Assembly: GCA_016707785.1 (NCBI GenBank)
Contig: JADJGZ010000001.1
Coordinates: 1-64,000 of the forward strand
Reading direction: 5' to 3'
Source: Bacteroidales bacterium
GTDB lineage: Bacteria; Bacteroidota; Bacteroidia; Bacteroidales; UBA4417
DNA length: 64,000 nt
The notes below the pieces were generated by a model that made no database searches, was not told where the DNA came from, and saw only the letters and a list, made by a program, of their open reading frames with translations. Below, one piece after another: positions 18,900 through 28,881 of the stretch. The position numbers were made by a program, and so were the translations under genes. The first letter of the stretch is position 1; each line of letters opens with the position of its first letter.

Positions 18900-20228
18900 A
18901 TGAAAATGAAGAAGATAATCTGGTTTGTGGTTTTGATAATTCTTGTCATGGGAGGGATGTGGGTAGGTGGAAATTTTTATCCCAGGTATACTTCAAGATT
19001 GATGGGTTTTGGTTTTTTCCTGTTACTGGATATTTCACTCTGGAATGTTTTTATTTCTAATCTCCCATCTAAAAAACAATTTTTCTCAAAACTGTTGAAG
19101 ATTGCTTACTGGGTGCCCTTGGGCTTTCTTATTTCTTTTATCATTCTTTCATTCATCTGGCCTATGAAAAATTGGCCGGCTATTCTCCGGATTTACTTTC
19201 CGGGTATGCTCATCCCCTTATTTATCTGGAAATTGATCCTGGTGATAAGTATGTTACTTGGAGTGATCTTTTCGGCTCTACTCCATTTTTTCCATTGGCT
19301 CACTAAAAGTCGTCAGAATAATTATAAACTGTCCCGGTTCATGATTTCCTTTGGCCTGGTGATCGCCACATTGATGTCAGTACTTATGGTTTCTGGTTTT
19401 ATTTTTTGGGTTTATGACTTCAAAGTCAGGACGATAGAAGTGAAATTGGAAGGGCTGCCCGAAAAGTTTGAAGGATTCAGGATTGTTCAGCTTTCGGATA
19501 TTCATCTCGGTAGTTGGTATTCAGACCGGCCCCTCATTAAAGCTGTTGAAATGGTGCAGGCTCAAAAACCAGATATGATTCTTTTCACCGGGGATATGGT
19601 GAATTATGTCACCGATGAGGCTTATCCTTTCGAACCTGTCCTCAATCAATTAAAAGCACCTATGGGTGTATATGCCATCCTGGGAAATCATGATTATGGC
19701 GATTATGTAAGTTGGAAATCGGAAAAGGAACATCTTCAGAATAATGAACAACTGCAGGATTTTTATCATAAACTTAATTGGAATTGTTTAAATAATAGTC
19801 ATAGCATTATTAAAAAAGATAGTGACTCTATTGTATTGATAGGTGTTGAAAATTGGAGTGCCAAAGCGATTTGGGGGCAGAAGGGTAATCTGGCCAGAGC
19901 ACTACAAGGTGTTGAAGATGTCAGAACTATGATCTTATTGTCTCATGATCCGACTCATTGGAAAGCGGAAGTAATTCCATCATTCCCAGGGATCGACCTA
20001 ACCCTTTCCGGTCACACACATGCCATGCAAATGGGTTGGGAATTCGGTAAGCACAGGTGGAGTCCGGCGAAGTGGTTGTTCAACGAATGGGGCGGTATTT
20101 ATGAGAATAAGTCAGGTAACGGGAATATGCAATACCTCTATGTTAACAGGGGATTGGGACATATCGGTTTTCCCGGAAGAATAGGAATTAAGCCGGAAAT
20201 TACAGTTATTATTCTGCGAAAAGAATAA
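18900..20228 (+). CDS. Membrane-anchored calcineurin-like metallophosphoesterase
   Basis: The ATG at 18900 is preferred over an in-frame TTG at 18888, giving 442 residues. About five transmembrane segments occupy the first 180 residues (for example IIWFVVLIILVMGGMW and GFLISFIILSFIW). A YkuE/YaeI-type metallophosphoesterase domain follows: LSDIHLGSW, FTGDMVN, LGNHDYG, LSHDPTHW and LSGHTHAMQMG supply the usual Asp, His and Asn ligands for two metals. Homologues such as B. subtilis YkuE and E. coli LpxH-like relatives act on phosphoesters at membranes; the substrate here is unknown. A TACCTTTG box at 18843-18850 may be its promoter. Confidence 0.88.
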   Translation: MKMKKIIWFVVLIILVMGGMWVGGNFYPRYTSRLMGFGFFLLLDISLWNVFISNLPSKKQFFSKLLKIAYWVPLGFLISFIILSFIWPMKNWPAILRIYFPGMLIPLFIWKLILVISMLLGVIFSALLHFFHWLTKSRQNNYKLSRFMISFGLVIATLMSVLMVSGFIFWVYDFKVRTIEVKLEGLPEKFEGFRIVQLSDIHLGSWYSDRPLIKAVEMVQAQKPDMILFTGDMVNYVTDEAYPFEPVLNQLKAPMGVYAILGNHDYGDYVSWKSEKEHLQNNEQLQDFYHKLNWNCLNNSHSIIKKDSDSIVLIGVENWSAKAIWGQKGNLARALQGVEDVRTMILLSHDPTHWKAEVIPSFPGIDLTLSGHTHAMQMGWEFGKHRWSPAKWLFNEWGGIYENKSGNGNMQYLYVNRGLGHIGFPGRIGIKPEITVIILRKE

Positions 20229-20288
20229 CCCTGGCAAGAAGCTTAAATATACCGGGGAATACCTGAAAGAATTTTAAAAGCGAACAAA

Positions 20289-21395
20289 TTATCCACAACT
20301 ATGGCATTCAGTTTTAATGGATTTGATATTGCAATTCACTACATCACAGCATGTTTTGCATACCCTCTTGAATACGGAATAATCCAGCAATTCAACATCT
20401 GGCGTTAAATATCCCTCTCTTACCGGTTCATTTTTCATGAGATCGGTACTCAGGTATTTTTTATTACTATCGGAGAAGACAGTTACAACAGCAGCCTCGC
20501 TTCCCATCTGGTTCTGTACTTTTAATGCACCAATAAAATTGGCTCCGGATGAAATTCCTACTGCAAGTCCCAATTTTGAGGCAAGTTGCTGTGCCATAAG
20601 AATAGCATCTCCATCATGTGAGGTGATGATTTGGTCTAATTTATTCAGCTTCACCAGGTCGGGAATGAATTCATCAGAAATACCCTGGATCCGGTGATTT
20701 CCTATTTTACATCCTGTAGTCAGGGTAGGGGATTCTGCAGGTTCAAGTGGATGTACCTTGATGAGTGGATTCATTTCCTTCAGAAAGTGCCCGACTCCCA
20801 TTACGGTTCCACCTGTTCCTACACCTGCAACAAAGGCATCCGGTTTGAGATCATGTGCCGACATTTGCCAATATAATTCAGGGCCAGTGGTATCGTGATG
20901 AGCATCAGCATTAGCCTGGTTAGAGAATTGCCTGGGAAGAAAAATATTGGGTTGCGTTTGTGCAATTTCTTCAGTTTTTCTAATGCTCCCCAGGAATCCT
21001 CCCTGTTCTTTTGAAATAGGAATAATCGTTGCTCCAAGACTGCGTATAATATCAACCCGTTCTTTACTCATCCAATCCGGCATAGCAATCTGCACCTGGT
21101 GTCCAAGGGCTTTTCCTATTGCAGAAAATGCAATACCGGTATTTCCGCTAGTGGCTTCAACAATGGTGTCGCCGGGTTTAATCTGACCTGTTTCATAGGC
21201 TCTTTGCAGAACATACAAAGCCATCCTGTCCTTGATACTTCCTGTAATATTGAATTGTTCCATCTTAGCATACAGAAGTCTGGGTTCACCCTTATACCTG
21301 AAACTAATCACAAGTAATGGAGAGTTGCCGACAATTCGCCATAATTCTCTGAACTTTGAAGCTAAGCGTGGATCGCTGATGGTATTACTGATCAT
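20289..21395 (-). CDS. Cysteine synthase/cystathionine beta-synthase-type PLP enzyme with Cys-rich tail
   Basis: The start at MISNTISDPR (21395) gives 368 residues; the 12-residue upstream extension is unlikely. Fold-type II PLP enzyme: TGSIKDRMA contains the Schiff-base Lys, EATSGNTGIAFS is the substrate loop, GVGTGGTVMGVG binds the PLP phosphate, and GISSGANF follows. The family performs beta-replacement on O-acetylserine or serine (cysteine or cystathionine synthesis). The last 30 residues add six cysteines (VCKTCC, NC, ECHSCG), which look like a metal site or redox tail not typical of CysK/CysM. It has its own likely promoter and sits downstream of a class V aminotransferase on the same strand, so a shared sulfur-amino-acid role is possible. 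Confidence 0.88.
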   Translation of the reverse strand: MISNTISDPRLASKFRELWRIVGNSPLLVISFRYKGEPRLLYAKMEQFNITGSIKDRMALYVLQRAYETGQIKPGDTIVEATSGNTGIAFSAIGKALGHQVQIAMPDWMSKERVDIIRSLGATIIPISKEQGGFLGSIRKTEEIAQTQPNIFLPRQFSNQANADAHHDTTGPELYWQMSAHDLKPDAFVAGVGTGGTVMGVGHFLKEMNPLIKVHPLEPAESPTLTTGCKIGNHRIQGISDEFIPDLVKLNKLDQIITSHDGDAILMAQQLASKLGLAVGISSGANFIGALKVQNQMGSEAAVVTVFSDSNKKYLSTDLMKNEPVREGYLTPDVELLDYSVFKRVCKTCCDVVNCNIKSIKTECHSCG

Positions 21396-21438
21396 AGGGT
21401 GGGTTGGATTGAAAACAAAATGACAATACAACTCTTAC

Positions 21439-21470
21439 AGGTCAATAACCTGCCAGGGCAGGCAAATATA
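21439..21470 (-). promoter_or_regulatory. Promoter and operator-like palindromes upstream of the cysteine-synthase-like gene
   Basis: On the minus strand TATATTTG (21463-21470) matches TAnnTTTG. Immediately downstream, around the expected start site, lie a perfect palindrome CCTGCC-AG-GGCAGG (21449-21462) and an overlapping AGGT/ACCT repeat (21440-21451). No clear -33 box is seen. The arrangement suggests a repressor site; the regulator is unknown. Confidence 0.4.
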
Positions 21471-21551
21471 GAAAAACTTCTGTGAGCCTGTAAAAACAGC
21501 CTAATTCATAAAGAATCTGAATAAAGTACCGGGAAGAGCTCTGTCAATAAG

Positions 21552-23027
21552 CTATTTTTCAAAGGTGAACCAGGTAGAAACCAGTTCGTCTTTCTGATGC
21601 CACTCATCAATATGGATAAACTCATTTGTGTGCTTATTGTATAGATAATCCTTCACCCATGATTTGTGGTTAACAGAAATTTGCTGAAGAGCAATCATCA
21701 CATTGTCCAGTTCCTTATCTGTCATAGTTGGATGCAAAGAGAGTCTTATCCATCCGGGTTTTTGGGACAGATCACCATGAGTTATTCGGTCGGTGATTTC
21801 CTTCGATTGTTCGTAACTCACGTCCAGGAGAAAGTGTCCGTAGGTTCCTGCACAGGCACAACCACCGCGAACCTGAATACCAAAACGATCACTGAGAAGT
21901 TTCACCACGAGGTTATAGTGAATATTGTCAATATAGAATGAAATAATACCCAAACGGTTCCTGACATTATCTGCGAGAATATGTAAGCCTGGAATTTTCT
22001 CCATTGCCGAAAATGCTGAGAGCACTAATTGGTCTTCCCTCTCACGCATCAGCTTAACCCCCATTTTTTCCTTGATCCGAATGCACATCGCAGTTCTCAT
22101 AGCTTGCAGAAAACCGGGAGTGCCTCCATCTTCTCTTGTTTCAATATCATCAACAAATTTGAACTCACCCCAGGGATTGGTCCAATCAACAGTTCCTCCA
22201 CCGGGTTGATCAGGATCCTCCCTTTTATATAGCAATGAATCAAAGATCAGAATGCCGGAAGAACCAGGTCCACCCAGGAATTTGTGAGGAGAGAAAAAGA
22301 TGGCATCAAGCTTTTCCATCGGATCGGCAGGATGCATATCAATATCAGAATAAGGGGCCGATGCGGCAAAATCTATAAAACAATATCCTCCTGCTTCATG
22401 CATTACCCTTGCCAGCTCGTGATAAGGTGTTTCGATGCCGGTAACATTGCTGCAGGCAGTGAAAGAGCCGATCTTCAATTCCCTGTTTTTGTATTTTTCA
22501 AGCAGCACACGAAGGTTTTCCGGATCAACCAGTAAGCCCTCGCCAGGAGGAATTACTTCCACATCAGCAATCGTATAATACCATGAAGTTTGATTAGAGT
22601 GATGTTCCATATGGGTGACAAATACCACAGGACGCTGTTCTTCCTTGATACAATCCCTGCCATGCTTCAAACCACAGGATTTCAGGTTAAGGATTCTCTG
22701 AAACTTTACCAGGGCAGCAGTCATACCAAAACCGGTTGTTACAAGAACATCTGAAGGAGACGCATTTACATGTTTCTTGATGATCTGCTGGGCATGATGA
22801 TAGGCTTTTGTCATCAATTGCCCTGTTTCACAGGTTTCTGTATGAGTATTGGCTACCCAGGGCCCTATGGTTTGAGTGATTCTGTCTTCAATAGGTTGGT
22901 AAAGCCGGCCGCTAGCCACCCAATCAGCATAAACCATAGTTTGTTTGCCATAAGCAGTGGAATATTCCAGTTCATTACCAATAATCCCTTCACGAAATGA
23001 TAAAAAATGCCTTGAAATATCAGTCAT
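21552..23027 (-). CDS. Class V aminotransferase (cysteine desulfurase-like)
   Basis: The ATG at 23027 gives 491 residues; an in-frame TTG at 23063 is possible but less likely. Fold-type I class V signature: VTTGFGMTAAL, MEHHSNQTSW (where His stacks on PLP), IDFAASAPYSDID (PLP Asp), and SPHKFLGGPGSSG with the Schiff-base Lys. RGGCACAGTYGHFLLD near the C-terminus may supply the mobile-loop Cys of desulfurases. The family includes IscS/SufS, selenocysteine lyases and kynureninase-like enzymes. At about 490 residues it is longer than SufS (about 405), as in a poorly characterised Bacteroidota subgroup. It sits 156 nt upstream of the cysteine-synthase-like gene on the same strand. Substrate not assignable. 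Confidence 0.85.
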   Translation of the reverse strand: MTDISRHFLSFREGIIGNELEYSTAYGKQTMVYADWVASGRLYQPIEDRITQTIGPWVANTHTETCETGQLMTKAYHHAQQIIKKHVNASPSDVLVTTGFGMTAALVKFQRILNLKSCGLKHGRDCIKEEQRPVVFVTHMEHHSNQTSWYYTIADVEVIPPGEGLLVDPENLRVLLEKYKNRELKIGSFTACSNVTGIETPYHELARVMHEAGGYCFIDFAASAPYSDIDMHPADPMEKLDAIFFSPHKFLGGPGSSGILIFDSLLYKREDPDQPGGGTVDWTNPWGEFKFVDDIETREDGGTPGFLQAMRTAMCIRIKEKMGVKLMREREDQLVLSAFSAMEKIPGLHILADNVRNRLGIISFYIDNIHYNLVVKLLSDRFGIQVRGGCACAGTYGHFLLDVSYEQSKEITDRITHGDLSQKPGWIRLSLHPTMTDKELDNVMIALQQISVNHKSWVKDYLYNKHTNEFIHIDEWHQKDELVSTWFTFEK

Positions 23028-23169
23028 TGCTTCCAGTTGTTTGATTTGTTGCGCAGATATCAACTTCCTTTTTGCTATAAAGACTTCATATGCCTTTATG
23101 CTTTGAAAAAAGATGATATGAAGACAAGATTACTATCTGCCGTAAAAGTATCTAAATCCTTGATGCAGA

Positions 23170-26100
23170 TTATTCTCCCTGGGAAATTTCTATCCTGCTA
23201 ACTTCCAGGTCGCACCCTTCAGTATATAGGCTGATCCAGTTATTATCCTCACGATACCATTTATCCTGTCCGGCCAGGCGAATCAGATAATCAACGCCTT
23301 CCTTGGTGCTAATGGTCCGAAGAACAATCCCTCCATTTTTGGCGTTATCACGGCCATAATTGAAGTAAACCTTTGGAATCACATTCCCGACTGCTTTTGC
23401 ACGAAGCATGACATAGTTATTGTTCTTCAACCGTGGTTCTATGCCCTTGAAATTAAACTTTTTCTCATCTCCGGCCGGAATCAGGATGGTGCTTGTATTC
23501 ACCTCAAGAATCGAATGATCTGCAATATACTGCTTGATCTTACGAATCATTTCTCCGGGGTATTTTTCATCAGGTTTGATATTTTCTGCTTTTTCGTAGC
23601 CTTCAATTGCCTGGTCCAGGATTTTCTGCTGGTATAAACGATCTGCATCTACAATGGCTTTGTCATATTCATCCTTCAATGCCCTGTTCCGCTCATCGAG
23701 AATCAGGTTGATTTCAATAAGCTTATCTTTAGGATACTTTTCTGCAGGTTTGATACCTGAGGCTTTCACATAAGCCCTTTTGGCATCTATATAATTCAAT
23801 TGCGCCAGGTATTGGTCACCTTCTGTGATAGATGCAGAGTATAATTTTTCCTGTTCTTCCTTTTGCTGAACCAATAAGTTATTTATATCAGAGATTTTAT
23901 CAGACGGATATTTTTCTGCAGGTTTAATGTCAATGGCCTGCTGATAAAGGTTCAGCGCTTCAGAATAGTTTCTTTTTTCAAGATTGGCATCAGCCTCTGA
24001 AATGATTCGATTATAACGGTCTTCAATGGCTTTTAATTCAGTTTTTATCGTGCTTATTTTAGATGCAGGGTAAGCTTCTAAAGGTTTTACTAGCAAGGCT
24101 TCATTAAAAGCTTTCAAGGCTGACTCAAGGTTTTTTGATGCCAGTGCAGCATCACCTTCAGCCAGTGCCTTGTTATAAGCTTCATCCTTAGCCTGAATCT
24201 CAGACAGTATAGATTTTATGGCCGTTATTTTGTCCTTAGGCATGACTTCATCTGTTTTCAAGGCAGCTGCATCTTCGAACCTCTGAAGTGATTGCTGGTA
24301 CTTTTCTGCCTTTAAAAGAGCTTCTGCATCAGCCATTACCGTGGTATACTGATCATCCAGTTTCTTTTGATCAGCAAGGGCAATATTGATGAACTCTTTT
24401 TGCTTTTTTGGATAGGATTCCTCTGGTTTCAAGGTTGAAGCTCTTTCGTAAGGTTCCAGTGCTTCCCTGAATTTTTTCTGATTGAAAAAGAAGTCGCCAT
24501 CAGCTATGGCTTTCGCATAATTCTCATTATTAATGCGGATGTCATCCAGAATTTTATTTATCTGAGCAATTCTTTCAATGGGATCCTTTTCACCGGGTTT
24601 TATTTTTGATGCATTATTGAATGATTCAAGTGCTTCCTCATATTTTTTGGTACTGAAGAAATTCTCTCCTTCATTTATGGCTTTATCATAAGCTACCTGA
24701 TTTGCCTGGTTTTCTGCTATCAATTTCCTGGCTTCAGTAATTTGATCTGCAGGATATTTTTCTGAAGGCTTCAGTTTTAGTGCATCTTCATAGGCAGCAA
24801 TAGCAGATTCATATTCCTTTTTGGAGAAAAGTTCATCTGCAGATAGAATGGCTTTGTCAAAAGCATCGTCATTGGTCTTAATAGAGAGGAGAATTTCATT
24901 GATATCTTTGATCTTTTGAGCAGGATAGGCTTCAGATGATTTTATCTCCAAGGCATCTTTGAAGGCTTCCAGGGCCAACTGGTAATTCTTGCCGGTAAGT
25001 TGCCGCTCGCCATCAGCAATTGCCTTAGTATAGTTTTGATCGGCGGTCTTAATCTGTTCAAGTATGCTATTGATCTCTGCAATTTTTTGAACAGGGTAGC
25101 TTTCATCTGAATTGATGGCCTTTGCATTCTCAAATGAAGTCAATGAACCATTGAAGTCCTTCAGTGCAAATAACCGATCTCCCTCTTCAACAGCTTTAGT
25201 ATAGGATTCCTGTTGCTGTTTCAGATCAGCCAGCAGTTTATTTATTTCAACAATTTTTTCCTGAGGGTATTTTTCTTCCGGTTTAATTGACGATGCCTTG
25301 ATGTAACCAGCAATCGATTCTGAATACTTTTTTGATTTCAATAATACATCTGCATCTGAAATGGCTTTTTCATAATTATCCTGCAATGCTTTCTCTGCAG
25401 CGATGATTTTTTTGGCTTCTGCATTCCTGTCAGAAGGATATTTCTCAGCAGGTTTAATTGATAAGGCTTGAGTATAGGAATCTACAGCATCCTGGAAATG
25501 TTTTTCTGAGAATGCCAGGTCACCTTTTGTAATGGCATCAGCATAGAGTTCATCCTTGTTCTTGAGTTCCTGTAGAATTTGATTTATGGCCAGCATCTTC
25601 TCCTTCGGATAAGCTTCTGAAGGCTTCAATTCCGATGCTTTTTCAAATTTTGTGAATGCAAGTGAATAGTTTTTGGCAAGCAAGTCTTTATCCGCCAGAA
25701 GAATGGTTTTGGAATAATCTTCATCAAGTTGTTTTTTATCAGCTATCTGCTTATTTACTAAAGTGATCTGGTCTTTTGGATAAGATTCGGCTGGCTTCAA
25801 CTTCAAGGCTGCCTGGTAGCTGGACACAGCATTATTCAGATTTCCTGTCTGAAGAATGGAATCACCCTGTGCAATCAATCTTGAATAATCAGATTCCGTT
25901 TTTTGAATTGAATTGAGTTTTAGGTTGATTTCATTGATCTTTTGAGAAGGATAGGTTTCTTCCGGTTTGATGCTTTTTGCCTCATTATAAGTGGCCAGGG
26001 CCCTGTCGTATTGTTTTTCAGTATAAAGCCTGTCAGCAGTAGTAATGGCCTGCGTGTACATTTCCTGCCTGGCCTTGGTGTCTTTCATGATCAGGTTAAT

Positions 26101-27885
26101 GGCTGTGATTCTGTCCACAGGGTACTGTTCATTGGGTTTTAACAATGAAGCATTCTGATACTGGCTAAGGGCCTGGGAATAGTTTTGCTGGGAGTAGGAT
26201 TTATCTGCCTGGAGTATGAGGTTGTCATATTTATCCTGTTCGGATTTGCTTTTTGCCAAAATCACATTGATTGCAGTAATTTTTTCTTTTGGGTAGGCTT
26301 CATTGGTTTTAATAGAAGCAGCTTCCTTAAATGCTGAGAGAGCATTCTCATATTGTTTTTCTCCAAATGCGACATCTCCGCGCTTAATAGCATCACTGTA
26401 AGTTTCATTCTTCTGCCTGTTTCCCTCAAGAATACCATTTATTTCTGTGATTTTTCCAGTAGGGTACGATTCTTCAGGTTTGAGTTGCAATGCTTTTTCA
26501 TAGGATGCAATTGCCTCAGGGTATTTTTTTTCTGCGAACCTGGCATCGGCCTCAGAGATCACTTTTTTATAGTTTGTTTCCAGTGATTTCTGGTTTCCTA
26601 ACAGTGAATTGATCGTCTCTATCCGTTCTTTAGGGTATTTCTCATCAGGTAGGAGGGTTAAGGCATTCCGGTAATGTCCTAAAGAAATCTCATATTTTTT
26701 TTCATCAAAGGACTGGTCACCATTATTTATGGCAATGTCAAAAGCTTCCTTGCGGCTGTTTTTCTCCTGAATAATTTTTTCTATTTCTCCTATCTTACCG
26801 GTGGCATAAGGGTCGTTGGAAGAATAACTCAAAGCAGTACGATATCCTGAAAGGGCTGCTTCCAGGTCGCCTGTTTTTAAGATGGCTTCTGCAGAGGCAA
26901 TTGCCGCATCATATCGTTCCTTGTCTGAAAGAACCTGGGTTAATCCTTTTCCTGTTTTATCAAGCATCTCCCTGGGATACCGGGCCTCAGGTTTAATTTT
27001 AAGCGCTTCTTCATATTTAACACGCGCATTCACAAAGTCGCGGTTGATATAGAATTGATCTCCAGCCTCTATGGCTTTGTCATAATTAGCCTGGACTGCT
27101 TTTTTTGCATTCAGGAAATTATCTATTTCCTGGATCTTTTGCTTTGCTGTTGCATCATTCGGAAGTAATACCGAAGCCTGTTCATAAAGTTTACGTGCAT
27201 CATCCCTCTTTTCAGCTTTCAGAAGCACATCCCCATCCGCTATCAACTTTTGGTATTGCTGTTTCTTTGAAGCAGCATCAGCTTTTTTTCGATCAGTTTC
27301 TGCAATTTTATCTTTAGCAGGTCTTGAATCCGGCTGCACCGCAACTGCCATCTCGAACCAATTTCTTGCTTTATCGAAATTTTCTGCTGAGAGCTCCAGG
27401 TTGCCTTTGGCCATGGCATCATTAAACCTGGCAACATCTGCTGGATCAACATAGATTGCCCTGATAGCTGCTAACCTGTCTTTTGGGTATTTCGCAGAAG
27501 GATCCAGATCAAGGGCTTGTTCGAATAATTTTTTTGCTTTTGGATATTCCTTTAGTTTAAAAGCGTCTTCTCCTTGTATGACAGCATCTTCAAAGGAAAG
27601 ATGCCTGGTTTTATCCGATTCTTCGATTAGCTTCTTTAATTCAGCGATTTTGACAATAATCACCTTGTCGCCAGGCTTTAATGCCAGGGCTTTGTTGTAG
27701 GAATCGATAGCCTTTTCATACTCATTTGTTTTGCTGAAATTTTCAGCTGAAGTTACCAATGTCGTAAACTCATCATTCTTTACATTTTGGGCCTGCAAGG
27801 GACTCATAAAATGTATGAGAAGAATAAAGATGAAAAGAATGAAAAATGTGTTTTTATGGAAAGGGTTAGTTTGGACAAACTTCAT
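23170..27885 (-). CDS. Very long TPR-like repeat protein (about 25 copies of a 58-residue repeat)
   Basis: The start at MKFVQTNPFHKN (27885) gives a signal peptide or N-terminal membrane anchor (FFILFIFILLIHFM) and 1,571 residues. The body is about 25 tandem copies of a roughly 58-residue unit. Each has a TPR-like helical pair (GDxxFxxKxYxxALxxYxxA) then LKPxExYPxxKIxEINxxL and a third helix, with sequence divergence between copies. The last about 110 residues form an unrelated beta-rich domain (STILIPAGDEKKFNFKGIEP and onward) ending EVSRIEISQGE, perhaps ligand- or surface-binding. The long alpha-solenoid would be periplasmic or surface-exposed. No catalytic motif. Transcribed alone; function unknown, with scaffold or adhesin as the likely classes. 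Confidence 0.85.
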   Translation of the reverse strand: MKFVQTNPFHKNTFFILFIFILLIHFMSPLQAQNVKNDEFTTLVTSAENFSKTNEYEKAIDSYNKALALKPGDKVIIVKIAELKKLIEESDKTRHLSFEDAVIQGEDAFKLKEYPKAKKLFEQALDLDPSAKYPKDRLAAIRAIYVDPADVARFNDAMAKGNLELSAENFDKARNWFEMAVAVQPDSRPAKDKIAETDRKKADAASKKQQYQKLIADGDVLLKAEKRDDARKLYEQASVLLPNDATAKQKIQEIDNFLNAKKAVQANYDKAIEAGDQFYINRDFVNARVKYEEALKIKPEARYPREMLDKTGKGLTQVLSDKERYDAAIASAEAILKTGDLEAALSGYRTALSYSSNDPYATGKIGEIEKIIQEKNSRKEAFDIAINNGDQSFDEKKYEISLGHYRNALTLLPDEKYPKERIETINSLLGNQKSLETNYKKVISEADARFAEKKYPEAIASYEKALQLKPEESYPTGKITEINGILEGNRQKNETYSDAIKRGDVAFGEKQYENALSAFKEAASIKTNEAYPKEKITAINVILAKSKSEQDKYDNLILQADKSYSQQNYSQALSQYQNASLLKPNEQYPVDRITAINLIMKDTKARQEMYTQAITTADRLYTEKQYDRALATYNEAKSIKPEETYPSQKINEINLKLNSIQKTESDYSRLIAQGDSILQTGNLNNAVSSYQAALKLKPAESYPKDQITLVNKQIADKKQLDEDYSKTILLADKDLLAKNYSLAFTKFEKASELKPSEAYPKEKMLAINQILQELKNKDELYADAITKGDLAFSEKHFQDAVDSYTQALSIKPAEKYPSDRNAEAKKIIAAEKALQDNYEKAISDADVLLKSKKYSESIAGYIKASSIKPEEKYPQEKIVEINKLLADLKQQQESYTKAVEEGDRLFALKDFNGSLTSFENAKAINSDESYPVQKIAEINSILEQIKTADQNYTKAIADGERQLTGKNYQLALEAFKDALEIKSSEAYPAQKIKDINEILLSIKTNDDAFDKAILSADELFSKKEYESAIAAYEDALKLKPSEKYPADQITEARKLIAENQANQVAYDKAINEGENFFSTKKYEEALESFNNASKIKPGEKDPIERIAQINKILDDIRINNENYAKAIADGDFFFNQKKFREALEPYERASTLKPEESYPKKQKEFINIALADQKKLDDQYTTVMADAEALLKAEKYQQSLQRFEDAAALKTDEVMPKDKITAIKSILSEIQAKDEAYNKALAEGDAALASKNLESALKAFNEALLVKPLEAYPASKISTIKTELKAIEDRYNRIISEADANLEKRNYSEALNLYQQAIDIKPAEKYPSDKISDINNLLVQQKEEQEKLYSASITEGDQYLAQLNYIDAKRAYVKASGIKPAEKYPKDKLIEINLILDERNRALKDEYDKAIVDADRLYQQKILDQAIEGYEKAENIKPDEKYPGEMIRKIKQYIADHSILEVNTSTILIPAGDEKKFNFKGIEPRLKNNNYVMLRAKAVGNVIPKVYFNYGRDNAKNGGIVLRTISTKEGVDYLIRLAGQDKWYREDNNWISLYTEGCDLEVSRIEISQGE

Positions 27886-28144
27886 ATTGTTCTGTTCATT
27901 ATGCCGGCAAGCAGCTTTTGTTTGGGTATCAGAATTGATTCTGTTTGGTTTTTTAGTTCGCTTTATCAAAAATTGGCTCTGACCAACCTTTAGGTTGGTA
28001 ACGCTAAAAGACATGTTTTATTTGTATGTTCTGTTTTTTTAACCAGAATGAGATCTCTTAATAGTTAATGGATGACTTTTAAAAATGTCACCGGTTATTC
28101 AAATAGGAAGAAATCTGGTGATTTGATACCGACTGATAAATGCA

Positions 28145-28798
28145 TCAACTTGCAATCAATCCATCGACAATGGTAAGTTTTCTGTCCGAACCGTTTGCAA
28201 ATTCTTCATTATGGGTTACAATCACAAAAGTCTGATTGAATTCCTTACGCAATGAGAAAAACAACTCATGCAATTCTTTGGCATTTGATGAATCCAGGTT
28301 GCCTGAAGGTTCATCAGCAAGTATTACTGACGGATTATTCATTAATGCTCGTGCAACTGCAATACGCTGCTGTTCACCGCCGGAGAGTTCTGAAGGTTTA
28401 TGTGAGGCCCTGTTCGAAAGGTGAAGGAATTCCAGAAGTTCGGAGGCTCTTTTTGTAGCCTGGCTTTTTCCGGAACCTGCAATATAAGCAGGAATACAAA
28501 GGTTCTCCAAAGCAGTGAATTCAGGCAGGAGGTGATGAAACTGGAATACAAAACCTATATGTCTGTTTCTGAAATCAGAAAGCTTCTTTTCATTCAGACC
28601 TGATATCTCTATCCCATCAATAAATAACTTCCCTGAACCTGGCTTATCAAGGGTGCCGATGATTTGCAAAAGTGTCGTTTTCCCGGCACCTGAGGCACCA
28701 ACAATCGAAATAATTTCACCTTTGTGTATCTGGAGGTCAATTCCTTTCAATACTTCAAGCGTCCCGAATGATTTACGAATATTTATCCCGGTAATCAT
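28145..28798 (-). CDS. LolD-type ABC transporter ATPase
   Basis: 217 residues. Walker A GASGAGKTTL (about 34-43), Q-loop VFQFHHLLPEF, signature LSGGEQQRIAVARAL and Walker B VILADEPSGNLDS are all present, as is the H-loop in VIVTHNEEF. The length and the LLPEFTALEN segment match the LolD/MacB ATPase group, which powers lipoprotein release from the inner membrane or related export. No permease (LolC/E) gene is adjacent, so the partner must be encoded elsewhere. The start is the ATG at 28798. A TACCTTTG box at 28816-28823 may be its promoter. Confidence 0.88.
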   Translation of the reverse strand: MITGINIRKSFGTLEVLKGIDLQIHKGEIISIVGASGAGKTTLLQIIGTLDKPGSGKLFIDGIEISGLNEKKLSDFRNRHIGFVFQFHHLLPEFTALENLCIPAYIAGSGKSQATKRASELLEFLHLSNRASHKPSELSGGEQQRIAVARALMNNPSVILADEPSGNLDSSNAKELHELFFSLRKEFNQTFVIVTHNEEFANGSDRKLTIVDGLIAS

Positions 28799-28815
28799 AC
28801 TATTTTGTTGAAGTG

Positions 28816-28823
28816 CAAAGGTA
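28816..28823 (-). promoter_or_regulatory. Possible -7 box for the LolD-type gene
   Basis: TACCTTTG on the minus strand fits TAnnTTTG, 18 nt before the start codon. No convincing -33 element. Confidence 0.35.
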
Positions 28824-28881
28824 TGAAGATAAGGGAATCAGAACAGAGTATCTTTTTACCTCTTTAATTCCATGGGGTTTC

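Noticed and set aside
23170..27885. Assembly-generated tandem duplication in the TPR-like gene
   Set aside because: Copies differ strongly at residue level, so they are old repeats rather than a recent misassembly, though exact copy number still merits checking.
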